Below are positions 8,698 to 16,028 of a stretch of 40,959 nucleotides of DNA, piece by piece (positions within the stretch are counted from its first letter, which is position 1; every line of letters starts with the position of its first letter). The notes under the pieces were generated by a model. The model was not told the origin of the DNA. It made no database searches and was given only the letters and a program-made list of their open reading frames with translations. This stretch comes from CAZTAK01 sp964611585 (GTDB lineage: Bacteria; Pseudomonadota; Alphaproteobacteria; SHVP01), in contig CAZTAK010000016.1 of the NCBI GenBank assembly GCA_964611585.1, forward strand, positions 1-40,959. Direction: 5' to 3'. Made by a program: the position numbers and the translations under genes.

Positions 8698-8718
8698 CTT
8701 GCCTTGCGAAATACCGGA

Positions 8719-9990
8719 TCAGCCCGCGCGCACGGCTTGAATCGCCTTGAGCGCGGCGGCGGTTGCCGACTGGGTCGAAAGCGCCACGTCGATGGGACCC
8801 GAGGCGGCACCCGCCGAGAATTGTCCGCCATCGTCCGAGACCGTCGGCATGACGAAACCGTAGTCGTCTTTTTCGAGATCCTCAGGCGGCGCGAGCCCTA
8901 AACCGAGGCTCGGCTCCATGCCTGTAGCCAACACCACCAGATCGTAGGGGTTTCGATACATTCCGCGGTCGATGGTGTGCTCGCCGCAGACGACCGGCCG
9001 GCCGTCCTCACCGATTTCTATATGGCTCGGCTTCGACTTGATGAAGTTGATCGCCGCGTCGTTGCGCACGCGCTCGTAAAAGGATGACATTTTGTCGTGG
9101 GCGCGAATGTCGATGTAATAGATGTCGACGGCTGGGTCCTCGTTCTGCTCGCGCATATAGACGGCGTGCTTGAGCGAAGCGAGGCAGCAGATCATCGAGC
9201 AGTAGGGCAGGTGATTAACGTCCCGCGAGCCCGCACACTGAATGAGCGCGAGCGTCTTCGCCGGCTGGCCGTTGGACCGGCGCTCGATCCGGCCGCCGGT
9301 CGGGCCGTCGTGACTGGCCAGGCGCTCCATCTCGACGTTGTTGATGATGTCCGGCGACTCGCGAAAAGCATAGGTCTCGATCTTCGAGGCGTCGTAGGGT
9401 CGCCATCCCGTCGCCCAGATAATGGCGCCGGCGTTGAGTTCGTATGTTTCTTCCTGCTCGTCCAGATCGACCGCACCATAGGCGCAGGCGTCGCGGATCT
9501 TCTTCGCCTCGTCCGTGCCGATTACCTCCGGGGCGACGACGTAGCGCATTGGAAAGGCATGTTCGTGGGGAAGATAGGCCGCCTTGACCTCGTCGAGCCC
9601 ATAATTGAACGGGTTCGCAACCCTCGTTTCGGCAGTTTCGGCGCAAGCGCCGCACGCCGTACACCTGGCGTTGACGTAGCGCGGTATCTTCTTGACGGTG
9701 ACGGCGTAGCGCCCCCGCACACCACGAACCGACTGGACTTCCGCCATCGTCATGACCTGCACGCGCGTTGATTTCCTGATGCGCTGGTAGTTGATTTCAA
9801 GCCCGCAGGTCGGATGGCAGAGCTTGGGAAAATACCGGTTGAGGCGCGTCACGCGCCCGCCGAGCGTCGGCCCTTTCTCCAGGAGGATGACGTCGTACCC
9901 GGTCTCGGCCACTTCCAACGCTGCGGTGACGCCGGCGATGCCGCCGCCGATCACAATGATGGTTTGGCTATGAGGCGCTGCGTCAGACAA
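8719..9990 (-). CDS. qmoA: QmoA-like flavoprotein (HdrA family)
   Basis: A 423-residue HdrA-type flavoprotein, first gene of the operon. The FAD motif IGGGIAGVTAALEVAE starts at residue 14 and is followed by LLEKGPTLGGR and KLCHPTCGLEINYQRI. A ferredoxin-like motif CTACGAC (110-116) shows only three cysteines, and the next cysteine is C169, so the usual cluster set looks incomplete. QmoA exchanges electrons with AprBA. The start codon is TTG, supported by a near-perfect AAGGAG five nt upstream and by the conserved start of the FAD fold; no better ATG exists. It is transcribed divergently from sat across a 319-bp region, consistent with co-regulation of the two arms of the APS pathway. Confidence 0.92.
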   Translation of the reverse strand: MSDAAPHSQTIIVIGGGIAGVTAALEVAETGYDVILLEKGPTLGGRVTRLNRYFPKLCHPTCGLEINYQRIRKSTRVQVMTMAEVQSVRGVRGRYAVTVKKIPRYVNARCTACGACAETAETRVANPFNYGLDEVKAAYLPHEHAFPMRYVVAPEVIGTDEAKKIRDACAYGAVDLDEQEETYELNAGAIIWATGWRPYDASKIETYAFRESPDIINNVEMERLASHDGPTGGRIERRSNGQPAKTLALIQCAGSRDVNHLPYCSMICCLASLKHAVYMREQNEDPAVDIYYIDIRAHDKMSSFYERVRNDAAINFIKSKPSHIEIGEDGRPVVCGEHTIDRGMYRNPYDLVVLATGMEPSLGLGLAPPEDLEKDDYGFVMPTVSDDGGQFSAGAASGPIDVALSTQSATAAALKAIQAVRAG

Positions 9991-10309
9991 GTGTTCTCCT
10001 TGGATTCTCTATTTCCGAGCCGTACCGATTCGCCATAGGGGCATCTTCCCCACGCCGCTCCCTGAAAGCCACGGGCCCTCCCGGTACCGGCATCCCAAGG
10101 TTTCCTTTGTATAACGGTGACGGTGCAAGCCGCAAAGCCCATATTTCAATTTACTAATATGTCTGGTTAAATGCCAATCTACCCGACGAGGAGAGTTCGT
10201 CGAGCCAGTCGTTGCGTGTCGCGCCGGATGGATCGGGCGGCACTCGATATTCCGCGCGATCAATGATGCGGCGCCGCGTGACGCACCCAAAGAAGCCAAT
10301 AACGGGAAG
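9991..10309. promoter_or_regulatory. Divergent qmoA / sat promoter region
   Basis: This 319-bp spacer between the two divergent arms of the sulfur island carries no gene. It contains the qmoA ribosome site AAGGAG and a local AT-rich stretch around 10141-10177, in a GC-rich background, where promoters for either direction are most likely. I could not assign a convincing -35/-10 pair. A single unit resembling the 11-bp repeat (AGAAGCCAATA, 10291-10301) lies just ahead of sat and may be chance. Confidence 0.45.
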
Positions 10310-11491
10310 ATGATGTCAAAACTGGTACCGCCCCATGGGTCTGAATCGTTAATGCCATTACTGGCTTTAGGGACTGAGCGAGCCGCCGAAATCGAGCATG
10401 CCAAGGCGCTAAAAAAGATTCCGCTGACGAGCCGCGAGGTTTCAGATCTCTTCATGCTCGGAATGGGTGCCTACACGCCCTTGGACGGGTTCATGGGCGA
10501 GGCCGACTGGCGCGGCTGTTGCGCCGATATGCAACTTTCGAGCGGCGTCTTCTGGCCGATCCCGATTACCCTCTCGGCGGACAAGGATATCGCCGGCTCT
10601 ATTGGCGAGGGGGAGGAGGCCGCGCTGGTCGACGGCGGCAGCGGCGACATCCTTGGGGTGATCACTGTTAGCGAAAAGTACGAGATCGACAAACAGTTCG
10701 AGTGCTCCCACGTCTACCGCACGACCGACGCGGCCCATCCCGGGGCAATAAAAGTGTTGGAGCAGGGGGAGGTCAATATTGGCGGCCGGGTCGTGGTGCT
10801 GTCCGAGGGGCATTTCCCGCAAACCTACGGGGGCCTTTATTATCGCCCGGCGGAAACCCGTGCCATGTTCCTGGAGAAGGGCTGGTCCACCGTCGCCGCC
10901 TTCCAGACGCGCAACCCGATGCATCGCAGCCACGAGCATCTGACGAAGGTCGCCATCGAGGTTTGCGACGGCCTGTTGATTCATCAGGTCTTGGGCGCGC
11001 TTAAGCCAGGCGATATCCCGGCCGACGTCCGTGTCCAGGCGATCGAAACCCTGGTCGCCAATTACTTCGCACCGGGAACCACGATCCAGGCCGGCTATCC
11101 TATTGCAATGAGATACGCGGGACCGCGCGAGGCGCTGCTGCACGCCGTGTTCCGGCAGAATTTCGGCTGTTCGCACCTCGTTGTCGGGCGCGACCATGCC
11201 GGCGTCGGGGACTACTACGGTCCCTTCGATGCCCACCACATTTTCGACGAGGTTCCCGAAACGAGCCTGCAGACGCGGCCGCTCAAGATCGACATCACCT
11301 TTTACTGCTACAAGTGCGCCGGCATGGCGACGGCGCGAACCTGCCCCCACGGCGATGGCGACCGCCTGTCGATTTCGGGCACCCGCCTGCGCGAGATGTT
11401 CGCCAATCGCGAGGAGGTCCCGACAGAGTACAGCCGCCCCGAGGTCATCTCTGTTCTTCAGGCCTACTACGACGGTCTGGAGGCCCCATAA
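10310..11491 (+). CDS. sat: Dissimilatory-type sulfate adenylyltransferase (ATP sulfurylase)
   Basis: A 393-residue homo-oligomeric ATP sulfurylase that interconverts sulfate plus ATP with APS plus pyrophosphate. In sulfur oxidisers it runs toward ATP and sulfate. Seen: the nucleotide-binding motif QTRNPMHRSHE at 199-209, GRDHAG at 293-298, and a cysteine-rich putative zinc site CYKCAGMATARTCPH near 333-347, which is found in Sat of dissimilatory type and absent from the assimilatory CysDN enzyme. There is no APS-kinase domain. Two ATGs are adjacent at the start (10310, 10313), with GGGAAG immediately upstream. It lies divergent from qmoA and upstream of aprBA, as expected for an APS pathway island. 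Confidence 0.94.
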   Translation: MMSKLVPPHGSESLMPLLALGTERAAEIEHAKALKKIPLTSREVSDLFMLGMGAYTPLDGFMGEADWRGCCADMQLSSGVFWPIPITLSADKDIAGSIGEGEEAALVDGGSGDILGVITVSEKYEIDKQFECSHVYRTTDAAHPGAIKVLEQGEVNIGGRVVVLSEGHFPQTYGGLYYRPAETRAMFLEKGWSTVAAFQTRNPMHRSHEHLTKVAIEVCDGLLIHQVLGALKPGDIPADVRVQAIETLVANYFAPGTTIQAGYPIAMRYAGPREALLHAVFRQNFGCSHLVVGRDHAGVGDYYGPFDAHHIFDEVPETSLQTRPLKIDITFYCYKCAGMATARTCPHGDGDRLSISGTRLREMFANREEVPTEYSRPEVISVLQAYYDGLEAP

Positions 11492-11500
11492 CCCGACCCG

Positions 11501-11555
11501 ATAGAGCAAATCCCGAGCCGGCGGAATCGCCGGCGACGACGATTTGCGTGCTATG
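11501..11555. repeat. TAGAGC-type inverted repeat element, copy 1
   Basis: An imperfect palindrome directly after sat: outer arms ATAGAGCAAATC and GATTTGCGTGCTAT enclose a perfect 7-bp stem GCCGGCG / CGCCGGC with a GAAT loop. It looks like a small dispersed REP-like element rather than a terminator because no T-tract follows. Confidence 0.55.
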
Positions 11556-11564
11556 CCAAAGGGA

Positions 11565-11606
11565 TAGAGCTTTTCGCGTGAGCGTATGCGAACGGGAAAA
11601 GCTCTA
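11565..11606. repeat. TAGAGC-type inverted repeat element, copy 2
   Basis: Perfect 11-bp arms TAGAGCTTTTC (11565-11575) and GAAAAGCTCTA (11596-11606) around a 20-nt loop. The right 19 nt (11588-11606) recur exactly, in inverse orientation, at 40941-40959. It could also act as an mRNA end for sat. Confidence 0.75.
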
Positions 11607-11686
11607 GGGGCCCCGCCATCCACCCTGCGTGGCAGTCGGGACCTGCGCCGGAACCGTCAACCGAAGCTAGGCTGAGGCCGTTCGCC

Positions 11687-12187
11687 ATGACGGATAGGCA
11701 GCGCTACTTCGCCCGCTCGCCCGACGGCGCGCTGATCCTCGGTTACAAGGACATCAGGGCGGCCGAAGCGGCAGTCCTGAAATACGGCGACGGCGCTTTC
11801 CTGATCGACACCTCTGCCCAGGCCTATGTGCCGATGCTGCAAGAAGTCCGCGAGGGCGTGGTTGTCTATGCCGGTTACGGTGGCTGGGATACGGGCCGGT
11901 TTGGCCTCGACCGCGATCTCATCGAGGGAATCAAGAAGGGTCACGCCGCCATCGCCCACGCATTTCTTGCCAAGGGCGCCGATCCGAATGCGATCGACGG
12001 CCACGGTGGGCCGGCGCTGCACTGGGCCGCTGGCGGCGGCAAGGCCGACACTGTCAGGGTTCTCATAGCGCACGGCGCCGATGTGACCCGGCGGAACCAC
12101 AATGGCATGACGGCGCTCGACGTTGCTCTGCAACGCGGCCATGAGGCCGTAGCCGCGGTCTTGCGCGCTGCCGGCGCGGGATCCTGA
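11687..12187 (+). CDS. Ankyrin-repeat protein within the sat-apr cluster
   Basis: A 166-residue protein. The C-terminal half contains ankyrin repeats: a partial one around GHAAIAHAFLAKGADPNAID, then two good ones, GGPALHWAAGGGKADTVRVLIAHGADV and NGMTALDVALQRGHEAVAAVLRAAGA. Ankyrin repeats mediate protein-protein contacts. The N-terminal 75 residues match no family I recognise. There is no signal peptide or membrane helix, so it is probably cytoplasmic. It is placed between sat and aprB on the same strand, which suggests a role with these enzymes, for example as an assembly or docking factor; this is inference from position only. The start has GAGG about nine nt upstream. Confidence 0.8.
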   Translation: MTDRQRYFARSPDGALILGYKDIRAAEAAVLKYGDGAFLIDTSAQAYVPMLQEVREGVVVYAGYGGWDTGRFGLDRDLIEGIKKGHAAIAHAFLAKGADPNAIDGHGGPALHWAAGGGKADTVRVLIAHGADVTRRNHNGMTALDVALQRGHEAVAAVLRAAGAGS

Positions 12188-12196
12188 TCCGGTAGC

Positions 12197-12217
12197 GGGG
12201 CCCGCCTGGCGGGCCCC
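12197..12217 (+). terminator. Hairpin after the ankyrin gene
   Basis: Perfect 8-bp stem GGGGCCCG / CGGGCCCC with a CCTGG loop, ten nt after the stop codon. It is followed by C/G-rich sequence and not a T-tract, so factor-independent termination is uncertain. Confidence 0.4.
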
Positions 12218-12436
12218 CCGGCTGCCGGCGCCATCGAGCCGGCGTCGAGGGCGTCCCTTGCCGGAATCCGGGATGGCGCAGAGCCGCGATTATTGCGGGC
12301 GACCGGCTCTGATGCCTTGAAACGCCGCATGTCCTGTGCGATTAATGAACATTAGAATAATGTGATACGGCCCCTTCAGAGGTCGGGCATTGGTTCGATC
12401 CACCCCGGGACGACGGGGAGTTATGAAGGGAAGCGC

Positions 12437-12856
12437 ATGCCTACATTCGTGCACACCGACAAATGCGATGGCTGCAAAGGTGGCGAAGTCACCGCGTGCA
12501 TGTACATTTGCCCTCACAATCTCATGAAGCTCGATGTCGAGCGCATGAAGGCCTTCAACCAGGAACCGGAGCAGTGCTGGGAGTGCCAGTGCTGCGTCAA
12601 GGCGTGCCCGCAGCAGGCGATTGAAGTCCGGTCCTTCCAGGACTGGGTGCCGATGGGCGGCGCGGCGATCCCCTTGCGCACCGACAGTGCCATCATGTGG
12701 ACGATCAAGTTCCGCGACGGCGAGATCAAGCGGTTCAAATTCCCGGTGCGAACAACCCCGGTGGGGTCGATCGATCTCTACGGCAACAAGCCCGAACCGG
12801 GCGATATTTCAAACCCGAACCTGTTTACCGAACAGGATCAACTGCCGGTAATCTGA
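12437..12856 (+). CDS. aprB: Adenylylsulfate (APS) reductase beta subunit
   Basis: A 139-residue ferredoxin-type subunit that carries electrons between the AprA flavin and the Qmo complex. Both [4Fe-4S] clusters are complete: C10, C13, C21, C25 (CDGCKGGEVTACMYICP) and C47, C50, C53, C57 (CWECQCCVKACP). The downstream beta-sheet and tail segments (VPMGGAAIPLRTD, MWTIKFRDGEIKRFKFPVRT, a Pro/Asn-rich tail that wraps around AprA) fit AprB. The chosen ATG has GAAGGGAAG just upstream; 25 extra in-frame residues upstream are not family-like. An AT-rich stretch at about 12341-12365, in an otherwise GC-rich region, may hold its promoter. AprA follows after 102 bp. Confidence 0.94.
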   Translation: MPTFVHTDKCDGCKGGEVTACMYICPHNLMKLDVERMKAFNQEPEQCWECQCCVKACPQQAIEVRSFQDWVPMGGAAIPLRTDSAIMWTIKFRDGEIKRFKFPVRTTPVGSIDLYGNKPEPGDISNPNLFTEQDQLPVI

Positions 12857-12958
12857 GCGGTTGCGTTCTTCGTGCCGGGAACAAGCCTTGAGAAATTCCT
12901 TCCGCACGGGGCCCCACGAGAGCGCTGGTGACAACCTCATTTCAAGTGGACAAGAAAC

Positions 12959-14866
12959 ATGAGCAACGGATCTTTTGGCAATCCGGAAATTGTTGAATAC
13001 GAGACGGATATTCTGATCATCGGCGGCGGCATGGCGGCTTGTGGCGCGGCTTACGAGGCCAAGCGCTGGGCCGGCGATGACGTCAAGATCACCCTGGTCG
13101 ACAAGGCGGCGCTGGAACGGTCGGGCGCGGTGGCGCAGGGCCTGTCGGCAATCAACACCTATATCGGCGAAAACGCGATCGAGGATTATGTGCGCATGGT
13201 CCATGCGGATCTCATGGGCATAACCCGCGACGACCTGGTTTACGACGTCGGACGGCACGTCGACGGGACCGTGCACCTGTTCGAGGAATGGGGTCTGCCG
13301 ATCTGGAAGGACAAAGAGACCGAAGGCGTGCCGCTCTCCTCGGGCGGCAAGCCGGTGCGCTCAGGCCGTTGGCAGATCATGATCAACGGCGAGGGCTACA
13401 AAACCATCGTCGCCGAGGCAGCCAAGAAGGCGCTCGGCATGGAGAACATCTTCGAGCGCGTATTTATCGTGAAACTCTTGCTCGACGAGAATAACGAAAA
13501 TCAGATTGCCGGGGCAGTTGGCTTTTCGGTTCGCGAAGACAAGATCTACATCTTCCGGGCAAAGACGATTCTGCTGGTCGCCGGCGGTGCGGTGAACGTC
13601 TTCCGCCCGCGCTCGACGGGCGAGGGCATGGGCCGCGCCTGGTACCCGGTATGGAATGCGGGTTCGACCTATGCGATGGCGGCCGAGGTCGGTGCCGAGA
13701 TGACGATGATGGAGAACCGCTTTGTTCCGACCCGGTTCAAGGACGGTTACGGGCCGGTCGGCGCCTGGTTCCTGTTGTTCAAGTCGCAGGCGGTTAACGG
13801 TTTCGGCGAGGATTATTCGGTCAAGAACGCCGATATGCTCGCGGACTTCGCGCCCTACGACACGGCGGCCGTCGTGCCGACGTGCTTGCGCAACCACACC
13901 ATGCTGAAAGAGATCAGGGAAGGGCGCGGGCCGATATACATGGACACGCCCACTGCGATGGCCAAGCTCGCGGAGTCCATGACGCCGAAGGAAATCAAGC
14001 ATCTCGAAGCGGAAGCGTGGGAAGACTTTCTCGACATGTGCATCGGCCAGGCGGGCGTCTGGGCGGGCCTCAACATCCGGCCCGAGCAGTCGATGTCTGA
14101 ATTGATGCCGACCGAGCCCTATTTGCTCGGTTCGCACTCCGGCTGCTGCGGCATCTGGGTTTCGGGACCAGACGACCTGAGCTCGCCCGATGAGTGGAAT
14201 TGGGGCTACAACCGCATGACCACCGTCAAGGGTCTGTTCACGGCCGGCGACGGCGTCGGCGCTTCGGGCCACAAGTTCTCTTCGGGGTCCCATACCGAAG
14301 GCCGGATCGCGGGCAAGAACATGGTGCGGTTCGTTCGCGACCACGGAGAATTCAAGCCCTCTTTCAAGACCGGGGCCGCGCAGCTTGCCGAGGAAATCTA
14401 TAGGCCGGTGCGCACCTACCTCGAGCACAAAGACAAGACGACGGCCGAAGACGTCAATCCAAACTACATCGTGCCGCGCATGTTTCAGATGCGTCTGCAA
14501 AAGATCATGGACGAGTACGTCGCCGGCGTGTCGACGCTTTACCAGACCAACGCGACGTATCTGGATGAAGGCCTCAAGTACCTCACCATGCTCAAGGAGG
14601 ACAGCGAGAATCTGCGCGCCAAGGACCTCCACGAGCTGCTGCGGGCATGGGAGAACTACCATCGCGTCTGGACTGCCGAGATGCACCTGCGGCACATCCA
14701 GTTCCGCACGGAAACGCGCTATCCGGGCTTTTACTACCGTGCCGACTTCCCGGATCTCAACGAGGAGGAATGGCACTGTTTCGTCAATTCGCGTTTCGAT
14801 CCCAAAAGCAAGGAATGGGATGTCTTCAAGCGTGACTGGGTGGGGCTCGTCGATCACGGCCACTGA
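12959..14866 (+). CDS. aprA: Adenylylsulfate (APS) reductase alpha subunit
   Basis: A 635-residue FAD-containing catalytic subunit that interconverts APS with sulfite plus AMP; in sulfur oxidisers it forms APS from sulfite. It belongs to the fumarate-reductase-like flavoproteins. Seen: the FAD motif IIGGGMAACGAAYEAK at 20-35, RSGAVAQGLSAIN at 54-66, the active-site region NRFVPTRFKDGYGPVGAW (253-270) with conserved arginines, and GSHSGCCGIW (391-400) whose histidine corresponds to the catalytic one. The C-terminal W/Y/H-rich end (RAWENYHRVWTAEMHLRHIQ) is also typical. Length agrees with other AprA. There is no signal peptide, so it is cytoplasmic. A strong hairpin terminator follows 38 bp after the stop. 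Confidence 0.95.
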   Translation: MSNGSFGNPEIVEYETDILIIGGGMAACGAAYEAKRWAGDDVKITLVDKAALERSGAVAQGLSAINTYIGENAIEDYVRMVHADLMGITRDDLVYDVGRHVDGTVHLFEEWGLPIWKDKETEGVPLSSGGKPVRSGRWQIMINGEGYKTIVAEAAKKALGMENIFERVFIVKLLLDENNENQIAGAVGFSVREDKIYIFRAKTILLVAGGAVNVFRPRSTGEGMGRAWYPVWNAGSTYAMAAEVGAEMTMMENRFVPTRFKDGYGPVGAWFLLFKSQAVNGFGEDYSVKNADMLADFAPYDTAAVVPTCLRNHTMLKEIREGRGPIYMDTPTAMAKLAESMTPKEIKHLEAEAWEDFLDMCIGQAGVWAGLNIRPEQSMSELMPTEPYLLGSHSGCCGIWVSGPDDLSSPDEWNWGYNRMTTVKGLFTAGDGVGASGHKFSSGSHTEGRIAGKNMVRFVRDHGEFKPSFKTGAAQLAEEIYRPVRTYLEHKDKTTAEDVNPNYIVPRMFQMRLQKIMDEYVAGVSTLYQTNATYLDEGLKYLTMLKEDSENLRAKDLHELLRAWENYHRVWTAEMHLRHIQFRTETRYPGFYYRADFPDLNEEEWHCFVNSRFDPKSKEWDVFKRDWVGLVDHGH

Positions 14867-14904
14867 CCGCGCGCTCATATCCCCGGAGCAATCCGGAGAC
14901 GGCC

Positions 14905-14937
14905 GAAGGCGCTGCGGATGCGGCGCCTTCAGTTTTT
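14905..14937 (+). terminator. Rho-independent terminator after aprA
   Basis: Stem GAAGGCGCTGC / GCGGCGCCTTC (11 bp including one G-T pair) with a GGAT loop, followed by AGTTTTTG. The best intrinsic terminator in the window; it should end the aprBA transcript before the YkgJ gene. Confidence 0.85.
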
Positions 14938-14991
14938 GTTGCACCGAAGTCACGGTTCGCCGGCGCGCGCGAGACCTGAGGATGGCAAGAC

Positions 14992-15957
14992 ATGTCGGGG
15001 CATGACGATCACGAGACACTCGAGGACGCGGCGCTCCTTTCCGGGGCCAGCGTTTCCGGCGATATGGCCGAGCGGCAGGACCGCGCCCAGGCGGTCGAGA
15101 CAACCATCTTCGAAGGCGTTCGCAGCGACGACGGCAACCCGATCGCGCCGGTGCGGCTCAACCCGTCGGACTCGTTCAGGTTCCGGTGTCACAAGGGCGT
15201 CTCGTGCTGGAACGTCTGCTGCCATGGCGCCGATGTCACACTGACGCCCTATGACATTCTTGCCTTCGCCCGGTCCTTCGGCATCCGGCCGGCACAGTTC
15301 GTAAAGGACTTCTCGGTGCCCGCAATTCACCCGGGCTCGGGCCTCCCGGTGCCCAAGCTCGTGATGACCGGCAAGGATGGCAAAGGCGGTTGCGTCTTCA
15401 TGGACGACGAGAAAGGCTGCACCGTCTATGCGGCCCGTCCGGCGACCTGCCGCTATTACCCGTTGGGATTGGGTGCGGTGAAGATGAAGGGCCACGCCAG
15501 CCGCGAGGACATGTATTTCCTAGTCAAGGAAGACCACTGCAAAGGCCATGTCGAAGACAAGAAACAGACCGTCCAGAGTTTCCGCGAGGAACAGGGTGTC
15601 GAACCATACGATCTTCTCAACGAGCGCTGGATCGATATTCTCATGAAGATGGCGTCGTGGCGCTCGATCGGCGGACCCATGGGCAGGGACGTCACCAAAC
15701 AGACCAAACAGATGTTCTACATGGTCTCCACCGACGCCGATGGCTTTCGCCGTTTCGTGTTCGAAACCAAGTTTCTCGAAACCTACGAAATCGACGACGA
15801 CATGGTGGCGAACGTCAAACAAAACGATGAGACGTTGCTTCAGCTTGGATTCGACTGGTTGAGCAACGTCATGTTCAACGAGCCCTCCATCACCATGAAA
15901 CCGGCGGTCCTGAAGCAGGCCATCGGCGGCGCGCGTGAAAAAATGGGCGGGGCGTGA
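14992..15957 (+). CDS. YkgJ/UPF0153-type cysteine-cluster protein
   Basis: A 321-residue protein of the CxxCxxCC-type metal/iron-sulfur cluster family. Cysteines appear in FRCHKGVSCWNVCCHGADVTLT, then in CVFMDDEKGCTVYAARPATCRYYPLG and finally HCKGH, matching the layout of the family core at about residues 60-190. A C-terminal helical extension of about 120 residues is unusual compared with the short standalone members. The family is thought to bind a metal cluster and its function is unknown. It follows aprA, beyond an intrinsic terminator, so it may have its own promoter. The location suggests a link to sulfur metabolism or cluster assembly, which is inference. Confidence 0.82.
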   Translation: MSGHDDHETLEDAALLSGASVSGDMAERQDRAQAVETTIFEGVRSDDGNPIAPVRLNPSDSFRFRCHKGVSCWNVCCHGADVTLTPYDILAFARSFGIRPAQFVKDFSVPAIHPGSGLPVPKLVMTGKDGKGGCVFMDDEKGCTVYAARPATCRYYPLGLGAVKMKGHASREDMYFLVKEDHCKGHVEDKKQTVQSFREEQGVEPYDLLNERWIDILMKMASWRSIGGPMGRDVTKQTKQMFYMVSTDADGFRRFVFETKFLETYEIDDDMVANVKQNDETLLQLGFDWLSNVMFNEPSITMKPAVLKQAIGGAREKMGGA

Positions 15958-16028
15958 GGCGCTAGAGCAATATCCGAAGGGCTTGAACCGCGCCGGCGAG
16001 GCGCCAGAAACGGGCGGGCCTTATGACT

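Noticed and set aside
4829..9990. A membrane QmoC in the qmo operon
   Set aside because: I looked for a hydrophobic HdrE-like domain in hdrC, hdrB and flanking frames; none was found.
10291..10301. Single AGAAGCCAATA, matching the 11-bp repeat, just ahead of sat
   Set aside because: Ten of eleven bases match, but a single copy can be chance; only noted in the promoter entry.
13361..15103. 580-codon minus-strand open frame across aprA
   Set aside because: Antisense shadow; it also crosses the terminator and the start of the next gene.
15963..15980. TAGAGCAATATCC resembling the arm of the TAGAGC element after the YkgJ gene
   Set aside because: No matching inverted arm was found nearby, so it may be chance.
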